A DNA stretch of 64,000 nucleotides from Aquiluna sp. (GTDB lineage Bacteria; Actinomycetota; Actinomycetes; Actinomycetales; Microbacteriaceae), in assembly GCA_029241985.1 (NCBI GenBank), contig JAQWUU010000021.1, forward strand, positions 1 through 64,000, written 5' to 3'. Both the position numbers and the translations under genes were made by a program. Under the pieces are notes generated by a model. That model was given only the letters and a program-made list of their open reading frames with translations. It was not told the origin of the DNA and ran no database searches. Positions 8,807 through 18,410 of this stretch are shown one piece after another; the first letter of the stretch is position 1, and each line of letters begins with the position of its first letter.

Positions 8807-9774
8807 GCGCACTCGACCCCGATGAGCGCGAAATCGAAGCAGCGCTCAGACCCAGAGTGCTCGGAGAATTCATTGGGCAAACAAAAGTCGTCCAACAGCT
8901 CTCACTTGTAATTCAGGCGGCCAAAATAGGCGGTCGCACTTCCGATCACATACTGCTAGCGGGTCCACCAGGACTTGGCAAAACCACACTTGCAATGATT
9001 GTCGCCCACGAAGCCGAACGAACTCTCAAGCTGACAAGCGGTCCAGCAATTCAATCAGCCGGGGATTTGGCGTCGATCCTTTCCGCGTTGGACCAGGGGG
9101 ATGTTTTGTTCATCGATGAGATTCATCGGATGAGCAGGAGCGCCGAAGAGATGCTCTACCTTGCGATGGAGGACTTTCGTGTAGATGTGATGGTCGGCAA
9201 AGGACCGGGAGCAACATCCATTTCCCTTGACATCGCCCCTTTTACACTAGTTGGGGCAACTACTAGAAGTGGAATGCTCCCGACCCCATTGAGAGATCGC
9301 TTTGGGTTCACCGCGTTTTTGGAGTACTACGAAGCATCTGAAATCTCTGAAGTCGTCGCTGTTTCATCAAAGAAATTGGGCATCATCCTCTCTAAGGAGG
9401 CGCAGCAGCTCTTGAGCGTTCGTTCACGAGGCACGCCTCGAATCGCAAATCGGCTCTTGAGAAGAGTGAGGGACTTCGCAAGCGTAAAGAACCACGCCGA
9501 AATCGACTACAACATTGCCCTCCAGGCCATGGAGCTATTTGAGGTGGACCAGCTTGGGCTTGATCGGGTGGACAGGACCCTGCTGAACATGCTTGCGACA
9601 AAATTCAGTGCCAAGCCAGTGGGATTGTCGACGTTGGCTGTAGCACTGGGGGAGGAGCCAGAAACTATCGAGGCGGTAGTAGAGCCTTTTCTAATTAGGG
9701 CTGGCCTCATACAAAGAACCCCACGGGGAAGAGAGATTACGGCCCTGGGATTGCAGCATTTAGCGATTCAGTAG
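8803..9774 (+). CDS. ruvB: Holliday junction DNA helicase RuvB
   Basis: RuvB is the hexameric AAA+ motor that drives branch migration with RuvA. In its 323 residues are Walker [10 protein letters not shown] (54-62), Walker [10 protein letters not shown] (Asp105), sensor 1 GATTRSGML, the arginine-finger region PTPLRDRFG, and a C-terminal winged-helix DNA-binding domain ending in RTPRGREIT. The GTG start overlaps the ruvA stop. No terminator follows; a new promoter precedes yajC. Confidence 0.97.
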   Translation: MSALDPDEREIEAALRPRVLGEFIGQTKVVQQLSLVIQAAKIGGRTSDHILLAGPPGLGKTTLAMIVAHEAERTLKLTSGPAIQSAGDLASILSALDQGDVLFIDEIHRMSRSAEEMLYLAMEDFRVDVMVGKGPGATSISLDIAPFTLVGATTRSGMLPTPLRDRFGFTAFLEYYEASEISEVVAVSSKKLGIILSKEAQQLLSVRSRGTPRIANRLLRRVRDFASVKNHAEIDYNIALQAMELFEVDQLGLDRVDRTLLNMLATKFSAKPVGLSTLAVALGEEPETIEAVVEPFLIRAGLIQRTPRGREITALGLQHLAIQ

Positions 9775-9796
9775 AGCAGAAACTGGCCGAAACGCC

Positions 9797-9802
9797 TATA
9801 AT
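9797..9802 (+). promoter_or_regulatory. -10 box upstream of yajC-secD-secF
   Basis: A perfect TATAAT lies in the 56-base gap after ruvB and would start transcription near 9809, giving a leader of about 20 bases with the ribosome site of yajC. The -35 region is poor. Confidence 0.5.
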
Positions 9803-9830
9803 TTCGGGGTACCAATCGGTTAGGAAAATC

Positions 9831-10085
9831 TTGGATTTATTACTTCTCGCGGTTCTTGCCGTCATGATTCTGTTGCTTGTGGGGCAGAGCCGAAAACGGA
9901 AGAAGGATGCTGCCAACCTGCTTGACAATCTCCAAGCGGGGTCCAATGTTATTTTGTACGCCGGTATAAAAGGAACGGTCGTAGCGATTGACGGCGAAGA
10001 TCTTGAAATTGAAACAACTCCAGGCACAAAGCTGCGAGTGGTTAAGCAATCAGTTCGTGCTATCGAGAGCACTGAGGGGAATTAG
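9831..10085 (+). CDS. yajC: Sec translocase accessory subunit YajC
   Basis: This 84-residue single-pass membrane protein (helix at residues 2-18, LLLLAVLAVMILLLVG) has a basic patch SRKRKKDA and a small cytoplasmic domain GSNVILYAGIKGTVVAI typical of YajC. It associates with SecD-SecF to help protein export. Translation starts at TTG 9831, about six bases after AGGA; no ATG is available nearby. secD begins two bases after its stop. Confidence 0.92.
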   Translation: MDLLLLAVLAVMILLLVGQSRKRKKDAANLLDNLQAGSNVILYAGIKGTVVAIDGEDLEIETTPGTKLRVVKQSVRAIESTEGN

Positions 10086-10087
10086 TT

Positions 10088-11773
10088 TTGGCTGAAAACA
10101 CAACCGTCAGCTCAGCTCGCAGGAAACTGTCATGGCTGAGTGGAATAGCGGTTTTCTTCGTAGGTTTGATGGTTTGGGGTGTCGCCTCGGGTCAAACTGG
10201 AGCGTCCTATTCACCTGAGCTAGCTCTAGACCTCCAGGGTGGAACACAAATTATTCTTACCCCGACAGTCGCAGATGGAGATCAGGCCAGTGCAGAGCAG
10301 CTGAACCAGGCTGTAACGATTATTCGACAGCGTATCGATGGCTCTGGAGTTGGAGAAGCACAGGTCACTATCCAAGGTGCACAGAACATTGTTGTCTCAA
10401 TCCCAGGTACGCCGGACGCCAATACACTGCAGCTCATAAGAGCTAGCGCGCTCTTGGAATTCAGGCCTGTCATTTCTCAAGCCGTATCCACACCTCTTGC
10501 CGAAGGCGCGCTGGTGGCGGACCTAGAGGCGCTTAGTGACGAACCCGCAACCAACCCAGCTTCTCCAAGCGATGCGGCCTGGGCAACTGAAAGAATTCTG
10601 GCGGAATTCGAGCAGATCGACTGCCTCACTGCCTTTCGCCAGCCAGGCCAAATTGATGACCCTAGTAAAGCACTGGTCACCTGCGACGAATCATATATTT
10701 TCAAGTACATTCTTGGGCCGGTGGAGGTGCAGGGCGCTAGCATCTCCGATGCCAGTGCTGGAACCGTGACCACACAGACTGGAGCATCCACGAACACCTG
10801 GGCTGTGAACCTTGAATTTAACGCCGACGGCACGGAGGCCTTTGGTCAAGTTACTTCAAGGCTCTTCGGTCAAGCGAGCCCTACTGACCAATTCGCTATC
10901 ACCCTCGATGGCTTGGTGATCACTGCACCATCTACCAATGCCGTTATCACCAATGGTAAGGCGCAAATCACCGGGTCTTTCACTCAAGAGTCAGCGACAG
11001 TTTTGTCTGACCAGTTGAAGTACGGTGCCTTGCCAATCGGCTTTGAGGTCCAGTCTCAAGAGAATATCTCTGCAACGCTGGGAAGTGAGTCGCTTCGATC
11101 TGGCTTGATTGCAGGTCTTATCGGACTAATAGTCGTCGTAATTTACATGGCTTTCCAGTATCGCGGCCTTGCAACAGTAGTTCTTGGTTCGTTGATCATC
11201 GCGGCACTGCTGGTCTATCTTGCAATTGCGTTCTTGTCCTGGAGACAGGGTTACAGGCTTTCTCTAGCGGGAGTAGCTGGTTTGATCGTGGCCATTGGTA
11301 TCACGTCGGACTCATTCATTGTCTACTTCGAAAGAATACGTGATGAGCTTCGAGATGGAAGAAGTCTGGAAGCGGCTGTCGAAGCCGGCTGGGGCCGTGC
11401 ATTGAGGACCATCCTGATTTCAGGCGCTGTGAGCTTCACGGCAGCAGTAGTGCTTTACCTGCTCACCAGTTCGTCGGTCCGTGGCTTTGCCTTTACGCTT
11501 GGTCTCATAACACTCATTGACCTTTTGATCGTCACAATGTTCACTCACCCACTGGTTCAGCTGTTGGCAAGGAACAAGTTCTTTGCATCTGGACACAGGT
11601 TCTCAGGGTTCGATCTGAGTGCCAAGGCTGCTTCCTACAAGGGCAGGGGCGAGTTCAGGGTTTCTGCTCAGCTTGGCGCTGGAAAAGCTGAGAAGGCTTC
11701 CAAGGAGGCTGTCAAGAGGCAGACCATTGCCGAACGAAAAGCATTAGCTGGCATGGGAGATGACAATGAGTAG
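10088..11773 (+). CDS. secD: protein translocase subunit SecD
   Basis: SecD uses the proton gradient to pull secreted proteins through SecYEG. The 561-residue protein has an N-terminal helix (residues 15-35), a large extracellular part opening with ELALDLQGGTQIILTP, and five clustered C-terminal helices containing GVAGLIVAIGITSDSFIVYFER, where the conserved Asp of the proton path sits (actinobacterial variant of the GMAVDANV motif). A basic cytoplasmic tail with AERKALAGM follows. The start is TTG 10088, preceded by GAGGGGA. It overlaps secF by a few codons. Confidence 0.95.
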   Translation: MAENTTVSSARRKLSWLSGIAVFFVGLMVWGVASGQTGASYSPELALDLQGGTQIILTPTVADGDQASAEQLNQAVTIIRQRIDGSGVGEAQVTIQGAQNIVVSIPGTPDANTLQLIRASALLEFRPVISQAVSTPLAEGALVADLEALSDEPATNPASPSDAAWATERILAEFEQIDCLTAFRQPGQIDDPSKALVTCDESYIFKYILGPVEVQGASISDASAGTVTTQTGASTNTWAVNLEFNADGTEAFGQVTSRLFGQASPTDQFAITLDGLVITAPSTNAVITNGKAQITGSFTQESATVLSDQLKYGALPIGFEVQSQENISATLGSESLRSGLIAGLIGLIVVVIYMAFQYRGLATVVLGSLIIAALLVYLAIAFLSWRQGYRLSLAGVAGLIVAIGITSDSFIVYFERIRDELRDGRSLEAAVEAGWGRALRTILISGAVSFTAAVVLYLLTSSSVRGFAFTLGLITLIDLLIVTMFTHPLVQLLARNKFFASGHRFSGFDLSAKAASYKGRGEFRVSAQLGAGKAEKASKEAVKRQTIAERKALAGMGDDNE

Positions 11774-12740
11774 AGCACGCGATTTTGGAAACAGACTGTA
11801 TTCCGGTGAACAAAGTTTCAATTTTGTTGGACGCAGAAAGCTTTGGTATGCCATCGCTGCGGTAACTGTCATCTTCGCACTGTTGCTCCCAATTGTTCGA
11901 GGTGGATTCAACTTCGGCATAGAATTCCGTGGCGGTTCTGAGTTCCGACTCACCAACTCACAAAGCCTGTCACACGATGTCGCTGTTGACGTTTTGTCTG
12001 AAATTTCCCCTGGCAGTCAGGTCAAGGTTACCGACGTCGGCCTCGCGGACATTCGAATCCAAACTGAACAGCTAGAAGACCTGGAGTCAGAAGAGGCACG
12101 CCTGGCTCTGGCAGAAGCCTTCGGGGTTGAGGGGTCAGATGTCGCTTCTAGCTTTGTTGGGCCCAACTGGGGAGCCGATGTTACAACGCAGGCCATAACA
12201 GGACTCATAGTATTTTTGGTTCTTGTCTCTTTGCTCATGGCGGTTTATTTCCGAAGCTGGAAAATGTCCGTCGCAGCGCTTTTAGCCTTAGCGCACGACT
12301 TGGTCCTGACCGCTGGCGTCTATGCCGGCGTTGGCTTCGAGGTCACTCCGGCCGCAGTGATTGGTTTCCTCACAATCCTTTCCTACTCCCTTTATGACAC
12401 GGTCGTTGTCTTCGACAAAGTTAGAGAGAACACACTGGAAATCCAGTATTCGGAAACTCGAACCTTCGGAGAAATGGTTAACTTAGCCGTGAATCAGACG
12501 TTGGTGCGCTCAATCAACACGTCTGTTGTGGCGGTTATGCCGGTGGCGTCAATTCTCTTTGTTGGCTCCCTATTGCTTGGGGCAGGGACACTACGAGACA
12601 TCGCGTTGGCTCTGTTCGTCGGAACCATCGTCGGTACTTATTCATCGATTTTCTTGGCAGCCCCTATTTACGCTCACTTGCGTGAAAATGAGCCTGCATT
12701 GAAGAAAGCAGCTGAGAAGGTTGCTGCTAGTCGCGGATAG
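11766..12740 (+). CDS. secF: protein translocase subunit SecF
   Basis: SecF pairs with SecD in the SecDF export motor. Helix 1 (residues about 25-45) leads into the family motif GGFNFGIEFRGGSEFRL, and five later helices include FLTILSYSLYDTVVVFDKVREN with the conserved Asp. I prefer ATG 11766 (GGGAG six bases upstream) over the ATG two codons earlier, giving 324 residues, a normal length. The gene overlaps the end of secD by eight bases. Confidence 0.95.
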   Translation: MSRARDFGNRLYSGEQSFNFVGRRKLWYAIAAVTVIFALLLPIVRGGFNFGIEFRGGSEFRLTNSQSLSHDVAVDVLSEISPGSQVKVTDVGLADIRIQTEQLEDLESEEARLALAEAFGVEGSDVASSFVGPNWGADVTTQAITGLIVFLVLVSLLMAVYFRSWKMSVAALLALAHDLVLTAGVYAGVGFEVTPAAVIGFLTILSYSLYDTVVVFDKVRENTLEIQYSETRTFGEMVNLAVNQTLVRSINTSVVAVMPVASILFVGSLLLGAGTLRDIALALFVGTIVGTYSSIFLAAPIYAHLRENEPALKKAAEKVAASRG

Positions 12741-12770
12741 ACTATTGCCATTGCTTTAGAGGATGGCCAT

Positions 12771-14996
12771 ATGACTGACGCGAAATCAAGCTCGCTTCGT
12801 GCCAGACTGCCGAAAATTTTCACGCGGTCCTCAACTGCCTATGGATCTGACCTTGCCGCTCTCACAAAAATAGTTAGAAGCGGGCACCCCAAAGCCGACC
12901 TAGCTGTCATTGACAAGGCGTACAGCTTTGCTGAGAAGTTTCATGCGGGCCAACTCAGAAAATCAGGTGAGGCATACATCACGCACCCGTTGGCCGTTGC
13001 AAGGATTCTGGCCGACCTTGGGTCGGGCCCGGCAACGATTGCTGCTGCACTGCTTCACGACACTGTTGAGGACACAGAGTACTCTCTGGAGTCTCTCCAG
13101 CAAGATTTCGGTCCGGAGATTGGACTGCTGGTCGATGGCGTAACTAAGCTCGATCGAGTGTCCTTTGGCGACAGTGCACAATCCGAAACTATGCGCAAGA
13201 TGGTTGTTGCCATGAGCAAAGATGTCCGTGTACTAGTTATCAAGTTGGCGGACAGGCTGCATAACGCAAGGACATGGGGCTTTGTTTCACCAGAATCCGC
13301 GAAGCGAAAGGCTCAAGAAACTCTTGAGATCTACGCACCTCTGGCCCACAGGCTGGGAATTTCGACGATGAAGGTGGAGCTCGAGGACATCTGTTTCGCG
13401 GTGCTTTATCCAAAGGTCTATGAGGAAATTGTTTCACTGGTGGGCCAAAGGAACCCATCCAGGAGCGACTACACCGAGAACGTAATAAGTGAAATTGGGC
13501 AAGAGCTCAGACTGGGACGAGTGAAGGCAGCCATAGACGGTCGCCCAAAGCAGTACTACTCCATTTACCAAAAGATGGTCCTGCGAGGTAGAGAATTCGA
13601 TGACATTTACGACCTAATTGGAGTGAGGGTAATAGTCGCGAGTGTAAAAGACTGCTACGCGGCTCTTGGAGCAATCCACGCTAAGTGGTCTCCCTTGCCG
13701 GGTAGATTCAAAGATTACATTGCGATGCCAAAATTCAACCTCTACCAGTCGCTTCATACCACTGTGGTTGGGCCTCAGGGTCGGGCGGTGGAGATTCAGA
13801 TTCGCACACTCGAAATGCATCAAAGAGCCGAATTCGGTGTTGCTGCACATTGGAAGTACAAGGCACAGGCTGGGAAGGATTCCAAGGAAGTCGACTTCGC
13901 TTGGATGAAGCAGCTTTCAGACTGGCAGGAAGAAACAGCAGACCCAGGCGAGTTTCTGGACAATCTGCGATTCGAGATTGGCGCTAAAGAGCTCTACGTA
14001 TTCACGCCAAAGGGAAAAGTTGTTGGACTTGCAGCTGGCTCAACTCCGATTGACTTCGCATACGCTGTCCACACTGAAGTCGGGCATAAAACAATTGGTG
14101 CGAAGGTAAACGGCAGGCTAGTTCCACTCGAGAGCAAGCTGCAAGCCGGGGATTCTGTTGAGGTGTTGACATCCAAGTCTGAAGGGGCCGGCCCTAGCAA
14201 GGATTGGCTGAACTTCGTGGGTTCTCCTAGCGCGCGGGCAAAGATAAAGCACTGGTTCACTCAAGAACGAAAAGAAATAGCGACCGAGGATGGCAAGGAA
14301 GCTCTGGCCCGGGGCTTGCGACGAAAAGGACTCCCGGTGCAGTCACTGCTCGGATCCAACTCGCTTCAGACAATCGCTCGTGAACAGTCGTTGGTTGACG
14401 TTGCGTCCCTCTATAGCGCCATAGGGCAGTCTCAAGTTTCTGTCCAAACAGTAATTGAACGCCTGAAACAACTCGAGGGGCTCGCACCTGAGGCCCAAAC
14501 CGAAGAGATTCCGATTCAAGTACCGAAGTCGCTGCGCCTGCGTCGGAATGACTCTCAGGGTGTGCTGGTAAAAGGTGACCCAGACGTCATGTCGAAGATG
14601 GCCAGATGCTGCACACCTGTTCCTGGGGACGAGATCACTGGTTTTATCACCAGGGGAGAGGGTGTCTCTGTTCACAGAATGGACTGTAAAAACGTGAAAA
14701 GCCTTAGCAAGGAAAGGCTCGTTGAAGTCTCTTGGGCCGATGAGGCGCGCGGTGTTTTCATGGTGCAGATTCAAATCGAAGCATTGGATAGGTCAGGCCT
14801 GCTAAGCGATGTTACCCGCGTACTGACCGAAAACCACGTCAATATCCTCAACGCTTCTGTGTCTACAGGAAGAGATCGGGTGGCGATAAGTAAGTTCATT
14901 TTCGAGATGGCCGACCCTGGTCACTTGGATCACTTACTCAACCAGGTACGTAAAATTGAGGCTGTCTACGATGTGTATCGGCTGAAGACCGGCTAG
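12771..14996 (+). CDS. rel: bifunctional (p)ppGpp synthetase/hydrolase Rel
   Basis: This is the stringent-response enzyme that makes (p)ppGpp from GTP/GDP and ATP on starved ribosomes and also degrades it. The 741 residues show the HD hydrolase domain (AALLHDTVEDT, His96-Asp97), the synthetase domain with LPGRFKDYIAMPK, a TGS domain beginning ELYVFTPKGKVVGL, the conserved Cys-rich block MARCCTPVPGDEI and a C-terminal ACT domain. The RFKD motif at 312-315 is the RXKD form linked to bifunctional enzymes rather than the EXDD form of synthetase-only RelA. It starts at ATG with AGAGGA upstream. Its stop lies only three bases from the stop of the convergent DUF349 gene. Confidence 0.96.
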   Translation: MTDAKSSSLRARLPKIFTRSSTAYGSDLAALTKIVRSGHPKADLAVIDKAYSFAEKFHAGQLRKSGEAYITHPLAVARILADLGSGPATIAAALLHDTVEDTEYSLESLQQDFGPEIGLLVDGVTKLDRVSFGDSAQSETMRKMVVAMSKDVRVLVIKLADRLHNARTWGFVSPESAKRKAQETLEIYAPLAHRLGISTMKVELEDICFAVLYPKVYEEIVSLVGQRNPSRSDYTENVISEIGQELRLGRVKAAIDGRPKQYYSIYQKMVLRGREFDDIYDLIGVRVIVASVKDCYAALGAIHAKWSPLPGRFKDYIAMPKFNLYQSLHTTVVGPQGRAVEIQIRTLEMHQRAEFGVAAHWKYKAQAGKDSKEVDFAWMKQLSDWQEETADPGEFLDNLRFEIGAKELYVFTPKGKVVGLAAGSTPIDFAYAVHTEVGHKTIGAKVNGRLVPLESKLQAGDSVEVLTSKSEGAGPSKDWLNFVGSPSARAKIKHWFTQERKEIATEDGKEALARGLRRKGLPVQSLLGSNSLQTIAREQSLVDVASLYSAIGQSQVSVQTVIERLKQLEGLAPEAQTEEIPIQVPKSLRLRRNDSQGVLVKGDPDVMSKMARCCTPVPGDEITGFITRGEGVSVHRMDCKNVKSLSKERLVEVSWADEARGVFMVQIQIEALDRSGLLSDVTRVLTENHVNILNASVSTGRDRVAISKFIFEMADPGHLDHLLNQVRKIEAVYDVYRLKTG

Positions 14997-14999
14997 AGC

Positions 15000-16214
15000 T
15001 TAGTCAACCGCTTGCTGAGCGGCTAGTAGCCAAGCCTTCCTGGCTGTGATCTGCTCTTGGATAGCTTTCTTCTTATCTGCCTTGGCAGCGGTGAGCTCGG
15101 CTTCAAGTTTTATTATTGCGTCTTCAAGCTGCGAGACCAACGAACTCGATCGGGCCTTGGCTGCAGGATCTGATCGTCGCCAAGCGTCAGCTTGAATTTC
15201 AGTTATCTTCTTTTCTGCCTGCCTGAGAGGATCTTCTATCTTGCGAACGTGCTCCCTGGGAACGTGCCCGATCTTCTCCCACTTGCTTTGAATCTTAGAC
15301 AGCGCAGCCTTAGCGACTTCGATGTCGTCGTATGTAATCGCTTTAACTTCTTTAACCAACTCAGTTTTTTGCTCAAGGTTCGACGTCTGAACAGACGCAA
15401 GCTCAGCGTCCTTCTGCTTTTTAGCAGCGAAGATGGCATCGCCAGCGGCTCGGAATTCCCTCCAAAGTGAGTCCTCTGCTTTTCCTGCCTTGCCTGCGTC
15501 CTTCCACTGATTCTGAAGCTTTTTGTATGCATCGGTAGCGTCTACGCCTTTTGCCAGTAGTTCCTTGGCGCTGGCTACCAGAGCAGCCTTGGTTGCTCGC
15601 GCTTCCTTAAAGGATCCGTCTTGGCTCGCAAAGAAGGATCTTCTGCCTTGCTCAAATTTTGCACGTGACTGCGAAAATCTCTTCCAGATTGGGTCTGTCT
15701 TAGCCTTGGGGATCTTCGGCCCTTCTTTTTGCAACTTCTGCCAGCGCTCGAACAGCTCAGTCATCTCTGCGCCAGACTTCTTCCAGTTCACGCCACCCAA
15801 ATTTGAGACGATCGCTTCAGCCCGTGCAGCAATCTCTTCTTTGCTGGCGAGTGCTACTTCTGCCTGTGCAGCACGTTCCGCATTTGCTTTCTCAGCAGTG
15901 GCATCAATGGCTGTGGAGAGTGCGTCGAGCCTGCCTCGAAGATTCTGGAGATTGCCAACGGCTTTTGGCTCGACTAGCTCTTTCGCTAGGTGTTCTCTGG
16001 TGGTCTTCAGGCTTTTGGCGTCCGTAATCCCTGCTGCGATTCGCTGCTCGAGAGTCCTAACTTGTGCGGAAAGGTCGTCAAACTTTCTTACGAAGTAAGC
16101 GAGGGCCTCATCTGGCGTCACGTTTGGGTACTGGCCAACTAAACGCTCGGCTCCGTTATCGGAAACGTATACGTTGTTGGCCTCATCTACGCGACCGAAT
16201 TGATTGCTTGTCAA
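15000..16214 (-). CDS. DUF349-domain coiled-coil protein
   Basis: This 404-residue, highly charged, helix-rich protein contains repeated DUF349 units, recognisable by W-x-x-A/S-G patterns such as NWKKSGAEMTELFERWQKL, DPIWKRFSQSR, LQNQWKDAGKAGKAEDSLW and IQSKWEKIGHVPREH. Function is unknown; actinobacterial genomes often carry it beside rel. It has no signal peptide and is presumably cytoplasmic. The start is TTG 16212-16214, seven bases after AGGAG. It follows the cyclophilin gene by 23 bases, so the two probably form one minus-strand transcript running against the surrounding genes. Confidence 0.88.
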   Translation of the reverse strand: MTSNQFGRVDEANNVYVSDNGAERLVGQYPNVTPDEALAYFVRKFDDLSAQVRTLEQRIAAGITDAKSLKTTREHLAKELVEPKAVGNLQNLRGRLDALSTAIDATAEKANAERAAQAEVALASKEEIAARAEAIVSNLGGVNWKKSGAEMTELFERWQKLQKEGPKIPKAKTDPIWKRFSQSRAKFEQGRRSFFASQDGSFKEARATKAALVASAKELLAKGVDATDAYKKLQNQWKDAGKAGKAEDSLWREFRAAGDAIFAAKKQKDAELASVQTSNLEQKTELVKEVKAITYDDIEVAKAALSKIQSKWEKIGHVPREHVRKIEDPLRQAEKKITEIQADAWRRSDPAAKARSSSLVSQLEDAIIKLEAELTAAKADKKKAIQEQITARKAWLLAAQQAVD

Positions 16215-16237
16215 GGGATGCTCCTGGTTGTTTTGTC

Positions 16238-17017
16238 TTACTCTACCGAAACTGCGCTGATGAGAACTTGTTCTGCGGGACTTCCATCGGATGCACCACT
16301 GTCCGTGCCGGCCTCGGCAATCGTTTTCACAGACTCAAGCCCGCTCGTGATTTTGCCAAAAACTGTGTAGCCACCCACAGAATCGGATGGAATCGTCGAG
16401 TCAGCATAAACAATGAAGAACTGTGACCCCATGGAGTAATCGTCCCCACCGCGCCTGGCCATGGCCAGGTAGCCTTCCTCATAAAGGTCGGCCTGAGGTG
16501 CATTCTCAATCGGTCCCCAGTTATAGCCTGGGCCTCCGGTGCCATCTCCAGACGGGTCGCCACATTGCAAAACGAATATTCCTGCTGTGACCAAGCGGTG
16601 ACAGCTGACATCTTCAAAATAGTTTGCTTGTGCCAGTGTCACGAAGTTGGCGACCGCTTGAGGTGCAATGTCTCCGAATAAATCAAAGGTGAGTTCACTG
16701 GCGTTTAGGTTCATAGATCCTGACCAGACTCGATCTTCAGAAACAGAGACATCTGGGACGAGTTGTTCACCTGAAATTGGTGTCTCATCTGAATCAGCGG
16801 GTTCCACCTCTGTGGCTGGGTCGTTGTCCTCTGTTGCGATTTCCTGCTGCTGACCAGGACCAAATGAGAAGTACGCTAGCTGGCCCGCCAGTGCAACCAC
16901 TAGCGCTGCTGCTGCTATTAGCACGAAGGTCTTGTTGTCCTTCTTTGCGCGCCTACCCCTGGCTTCCAGGAGTGCCTGTTTAGCCTGATAGTTCTCTAGC
17001 TTCTTATCTGTTTTCAT
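16238..17017 (-). CDS. membrane-anchored peptidyl-prolyl isomerase (cyclophilin)
   Basis: This 259-residue protein has a basic cytoplasmic N-terminus, one transmembrane helix (about residues 31-52), an acidic Pro/Glu/Asp-rich linker, and an external cyclophilin domain with the core PQAVANFVTLAQANYFEDVS, CHRLV, GSQFFIVYADS and GYTVFGKI. Cyclophilins speed cis-trans isomerisation at proline, here probably for folding of exported proteins. The conserved catalytic Arg appears as HRLV, while the usual FMIQGGDP reads FVLQCGDP, a common bacterial variant. AGGGTG lies upstream of the ATG. Confidence 0.9.
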   Translation of the reverse strand: MKTDKKLENYQAKQALLEARGRRAKKDNKTFVLIAAAALVVALAGQLAYFSFGPGQQQEIATEDNDPATEVEPADSDETPISGEQLVPDVSVSEDRVWSGSMNLNASELTFDLFGDIAPQAVANFVTLAQANYFEDVSCHRLVTAGIFVLQCGDPSGDGTGGPGYNWGPIENAPQADLYEEGYLAMARRGGDDYSMGSQFFIVYADSTIPSDSVGGYTVFGKITSGLESVKTIAEAGTDSGASDGSPAEQVLISAVSVE

Positions 17018-17042
17018 AAATCACCCTTTTTCCGCCTTGGTA

Positions 17043-17048
17043 ATTCTA
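17043..17048 (-). promoter_or_regulatory. probable -10 box of the cyclophilin gene
   Basis: Read on the minus strand this is TAGAAT, about 25 bases before the cyclophilin ATG, leaving a leader that carries the AGGGTG ribosome site. It lies within 20 bases of the divergent rarA -10 box. Confidence 0.4.
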
Positions 17049-17057
17049 GGTGTTGCT

Positions 17058-17063
17058 TAGACT
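17058..17063 (+). promoter_or_regulatory. -10 box of rarA (leaderless type)
   Basis: TAGACT is followed by six bases and the GTG start of rarA, with no ribosome site between. A TTGGTA at 17037-17042 could act as -35 with a short 15-base spacer. Confidence 0.45.
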
Positions 17064-17069
17064 TCGCGT

Positions 17070-18305
17070 GTGGTTGAAATTCCTTTAGCAGCGAGGTTGC
17101 GCCCAGTCACTATCACCGGCGTCGTCGGTCAAGATGCTGCGCTGCGACAAAATGGTCCGCTCGCGAGATTGTTGTCAGGCAAAGCGAGCGTCGCTTGGAC
17201 ATCAGTAATTCTCTGGGGCCCGCCTGGCAGCGGCAAAACAACGATCGCACGGATAATTGGCGAAACTAGCGGCGCACACTTCCAAGAGCTGAGCGCCGTC
17301 AACGCGGGCGTCTCTCAAGTTCGGGATCTAATTTCTAAAGCTCGGGAGCTCAAGAATCTCTATGACAAACCAACTGTGCTTTTCCTAGATGAGGTCCACC
17401 GATTTTCGAAATCGCAGCAAGATTCTCTGCTTGGCGCGGTTGAATCGGGCATCATCACGCTTATAGCTGCGACCACAGAGAACCCGTCTTTCAGCGTGAT
17501 TACGCCGCTACTATCAAGATCAATCGTCGTGAATCTGAGCCCCATCGACGATGGGTCAATGCTGAAGATTTTGCAAAATGCTCTCGCCTCAGATTCCGCG
17601 CTGACGAATTCCGACTTCGAAATTGCGGCACTGCATTACCTAATTAAGATCTCAGGAGGGGACGCAAGACGAGCTCTGACATTCATGGAACAGATTGCGG
17701 CTTCTACCAACGCCAAAATCACACTTCAGGAAGCAGAGAGTCTCGCTAGCGCAACGATTGTTTATGATCAGGCCGGTGAGAACCACTACGACACAATAAG
17801 CGCGTTTATAAAGTCTGTTCGCGGATCTGATGTAGACAGCGCTCTGCATTATCTAGCCAGAATGATTGTTGGCGGTGAGGACCCAAGGTTCATCGCCCGT
17901 CGGCTGATGATCCTTGCCGCCGAGGACATCGGCCTGGCAGACCCGCAAGCGTTGGTACTCTCCGAGGCAACTGCCGGAGTCGTTGAACGAATTGGAATGC
18001 CGGAGGGGCGGATTCCTTTAGCCGAGCTAACTATCTATCTATCGCTGGCACCAAAATCAAACAGAGCGTACCTTGCTATAAATCAAGCCATGGAGGAAGT
18101 GCAAGCGGGTAACACACCACCGATTCCCTCAGCTCTTCGTTCGACCGGCGCGACCGGATACCTCTATCCCCACGATTCGGCTCACGCCATAGTCGTCCAA
18201 AAATACCGAGACGGAACTGGCCGCATTTATACCCCCTCCAAATTCGGCTACGAGGCGGAGTTATCCGCTAGGGACTCAGCAATTAGAAAAATACTCTTCG
18301 AATAG
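17070..18305 (+). CDS. rarA: replication-associated recombination ATPase RarA (MgsA)
   Basis: This 411-residue AAA+ ATPase acts at stalled replication forks. It has Walker A GPPGSGKTT, Walker B VLFLDEVHRFSKSQQD, sensor 1 AATTENPSF, the arginine-finger region LLSRS, and the C-terminal tetramerisation domain with HYDTISAFIKSVRGSDVDSALHYLARM and the closing YLYPHDS...YRDGTGRIYTPS blocks. It starts at GTG without a Shine-Dalgarno, consistent with a leaderless message. The gene stands alone between a divergent promoter and the rpsD promoter. Confidence 0.95.
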   Translation: MVEIPLAARLRPVTITGVVGQDAALRQNGPLARLLSGKASVAWTSVILWGPPGSGKTTIARIIGETSGAHFQELSAVNAGVSQVRDLISKARELKNLYDKPTVLFLDEVHRFSKSQQDSLLGAVESGIITLIAATTENPSFSVITPLLSRSIVVNLSPIDDGSMLKILQNALASDSALTNSDFEIAALHYLIKISGGDARRALTFMEQIAASTNAKITLQEAESLASATIVYDQAGENHYDTISAFIKSVRGSDVDSALHYLARMIVGGEDPRFIARRLMILAAEDIGLADPQALVLSEATAGVVERIGMPEGRIPLAELTIYLSLAPKSNRAYLAINQAMEEVQAGNTPPIPSALRSTGATGYLYPHDSAHAIVVQKYRDGTGRIYTPSKFGYEAELSARDSAIRKILFE

Positions 18306-18334
18306 TGACAGGCATAGCAGCCTCCTGATAGGAT
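18305..18334 (+). promoter_or_regulatory. promoter of the rpsD unit
   Basis: GTGACA (18305-18310), an 18-base spacer and TAGGAT (18329-18334) make the best two-part promoter in the window. Transcription would start near 18341 and give a leader of about 70 bases before rpsD. Ribosomal protein S4 often represses its own operon in other bacteria; I see no clear pseudoknot here and make no claim. Confidence 0.5.
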
Positions 18335-18410
18335 TCTCAGGTTGTTTAGATTCTGCGGCTGGAATTTTCACGACCTAAGAAATCCAAACTAAAGCTTGAA
18401 AGGTACCTTT

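Noticed and set aside
14343-14774. 143-codon minus-strand frame inside rel
   Set aside because: Shadow of the conserved C-terminal part of Rel; no promoter or ribosome site.
15523-16098. 191-codon plus-strand open frame opposite the DUF349 gene
   Set aside because: Low-complexity Ser/Ala/Phe-rich translation that mirrors the Lys/Ala-rich coding strand; no ribosome site.
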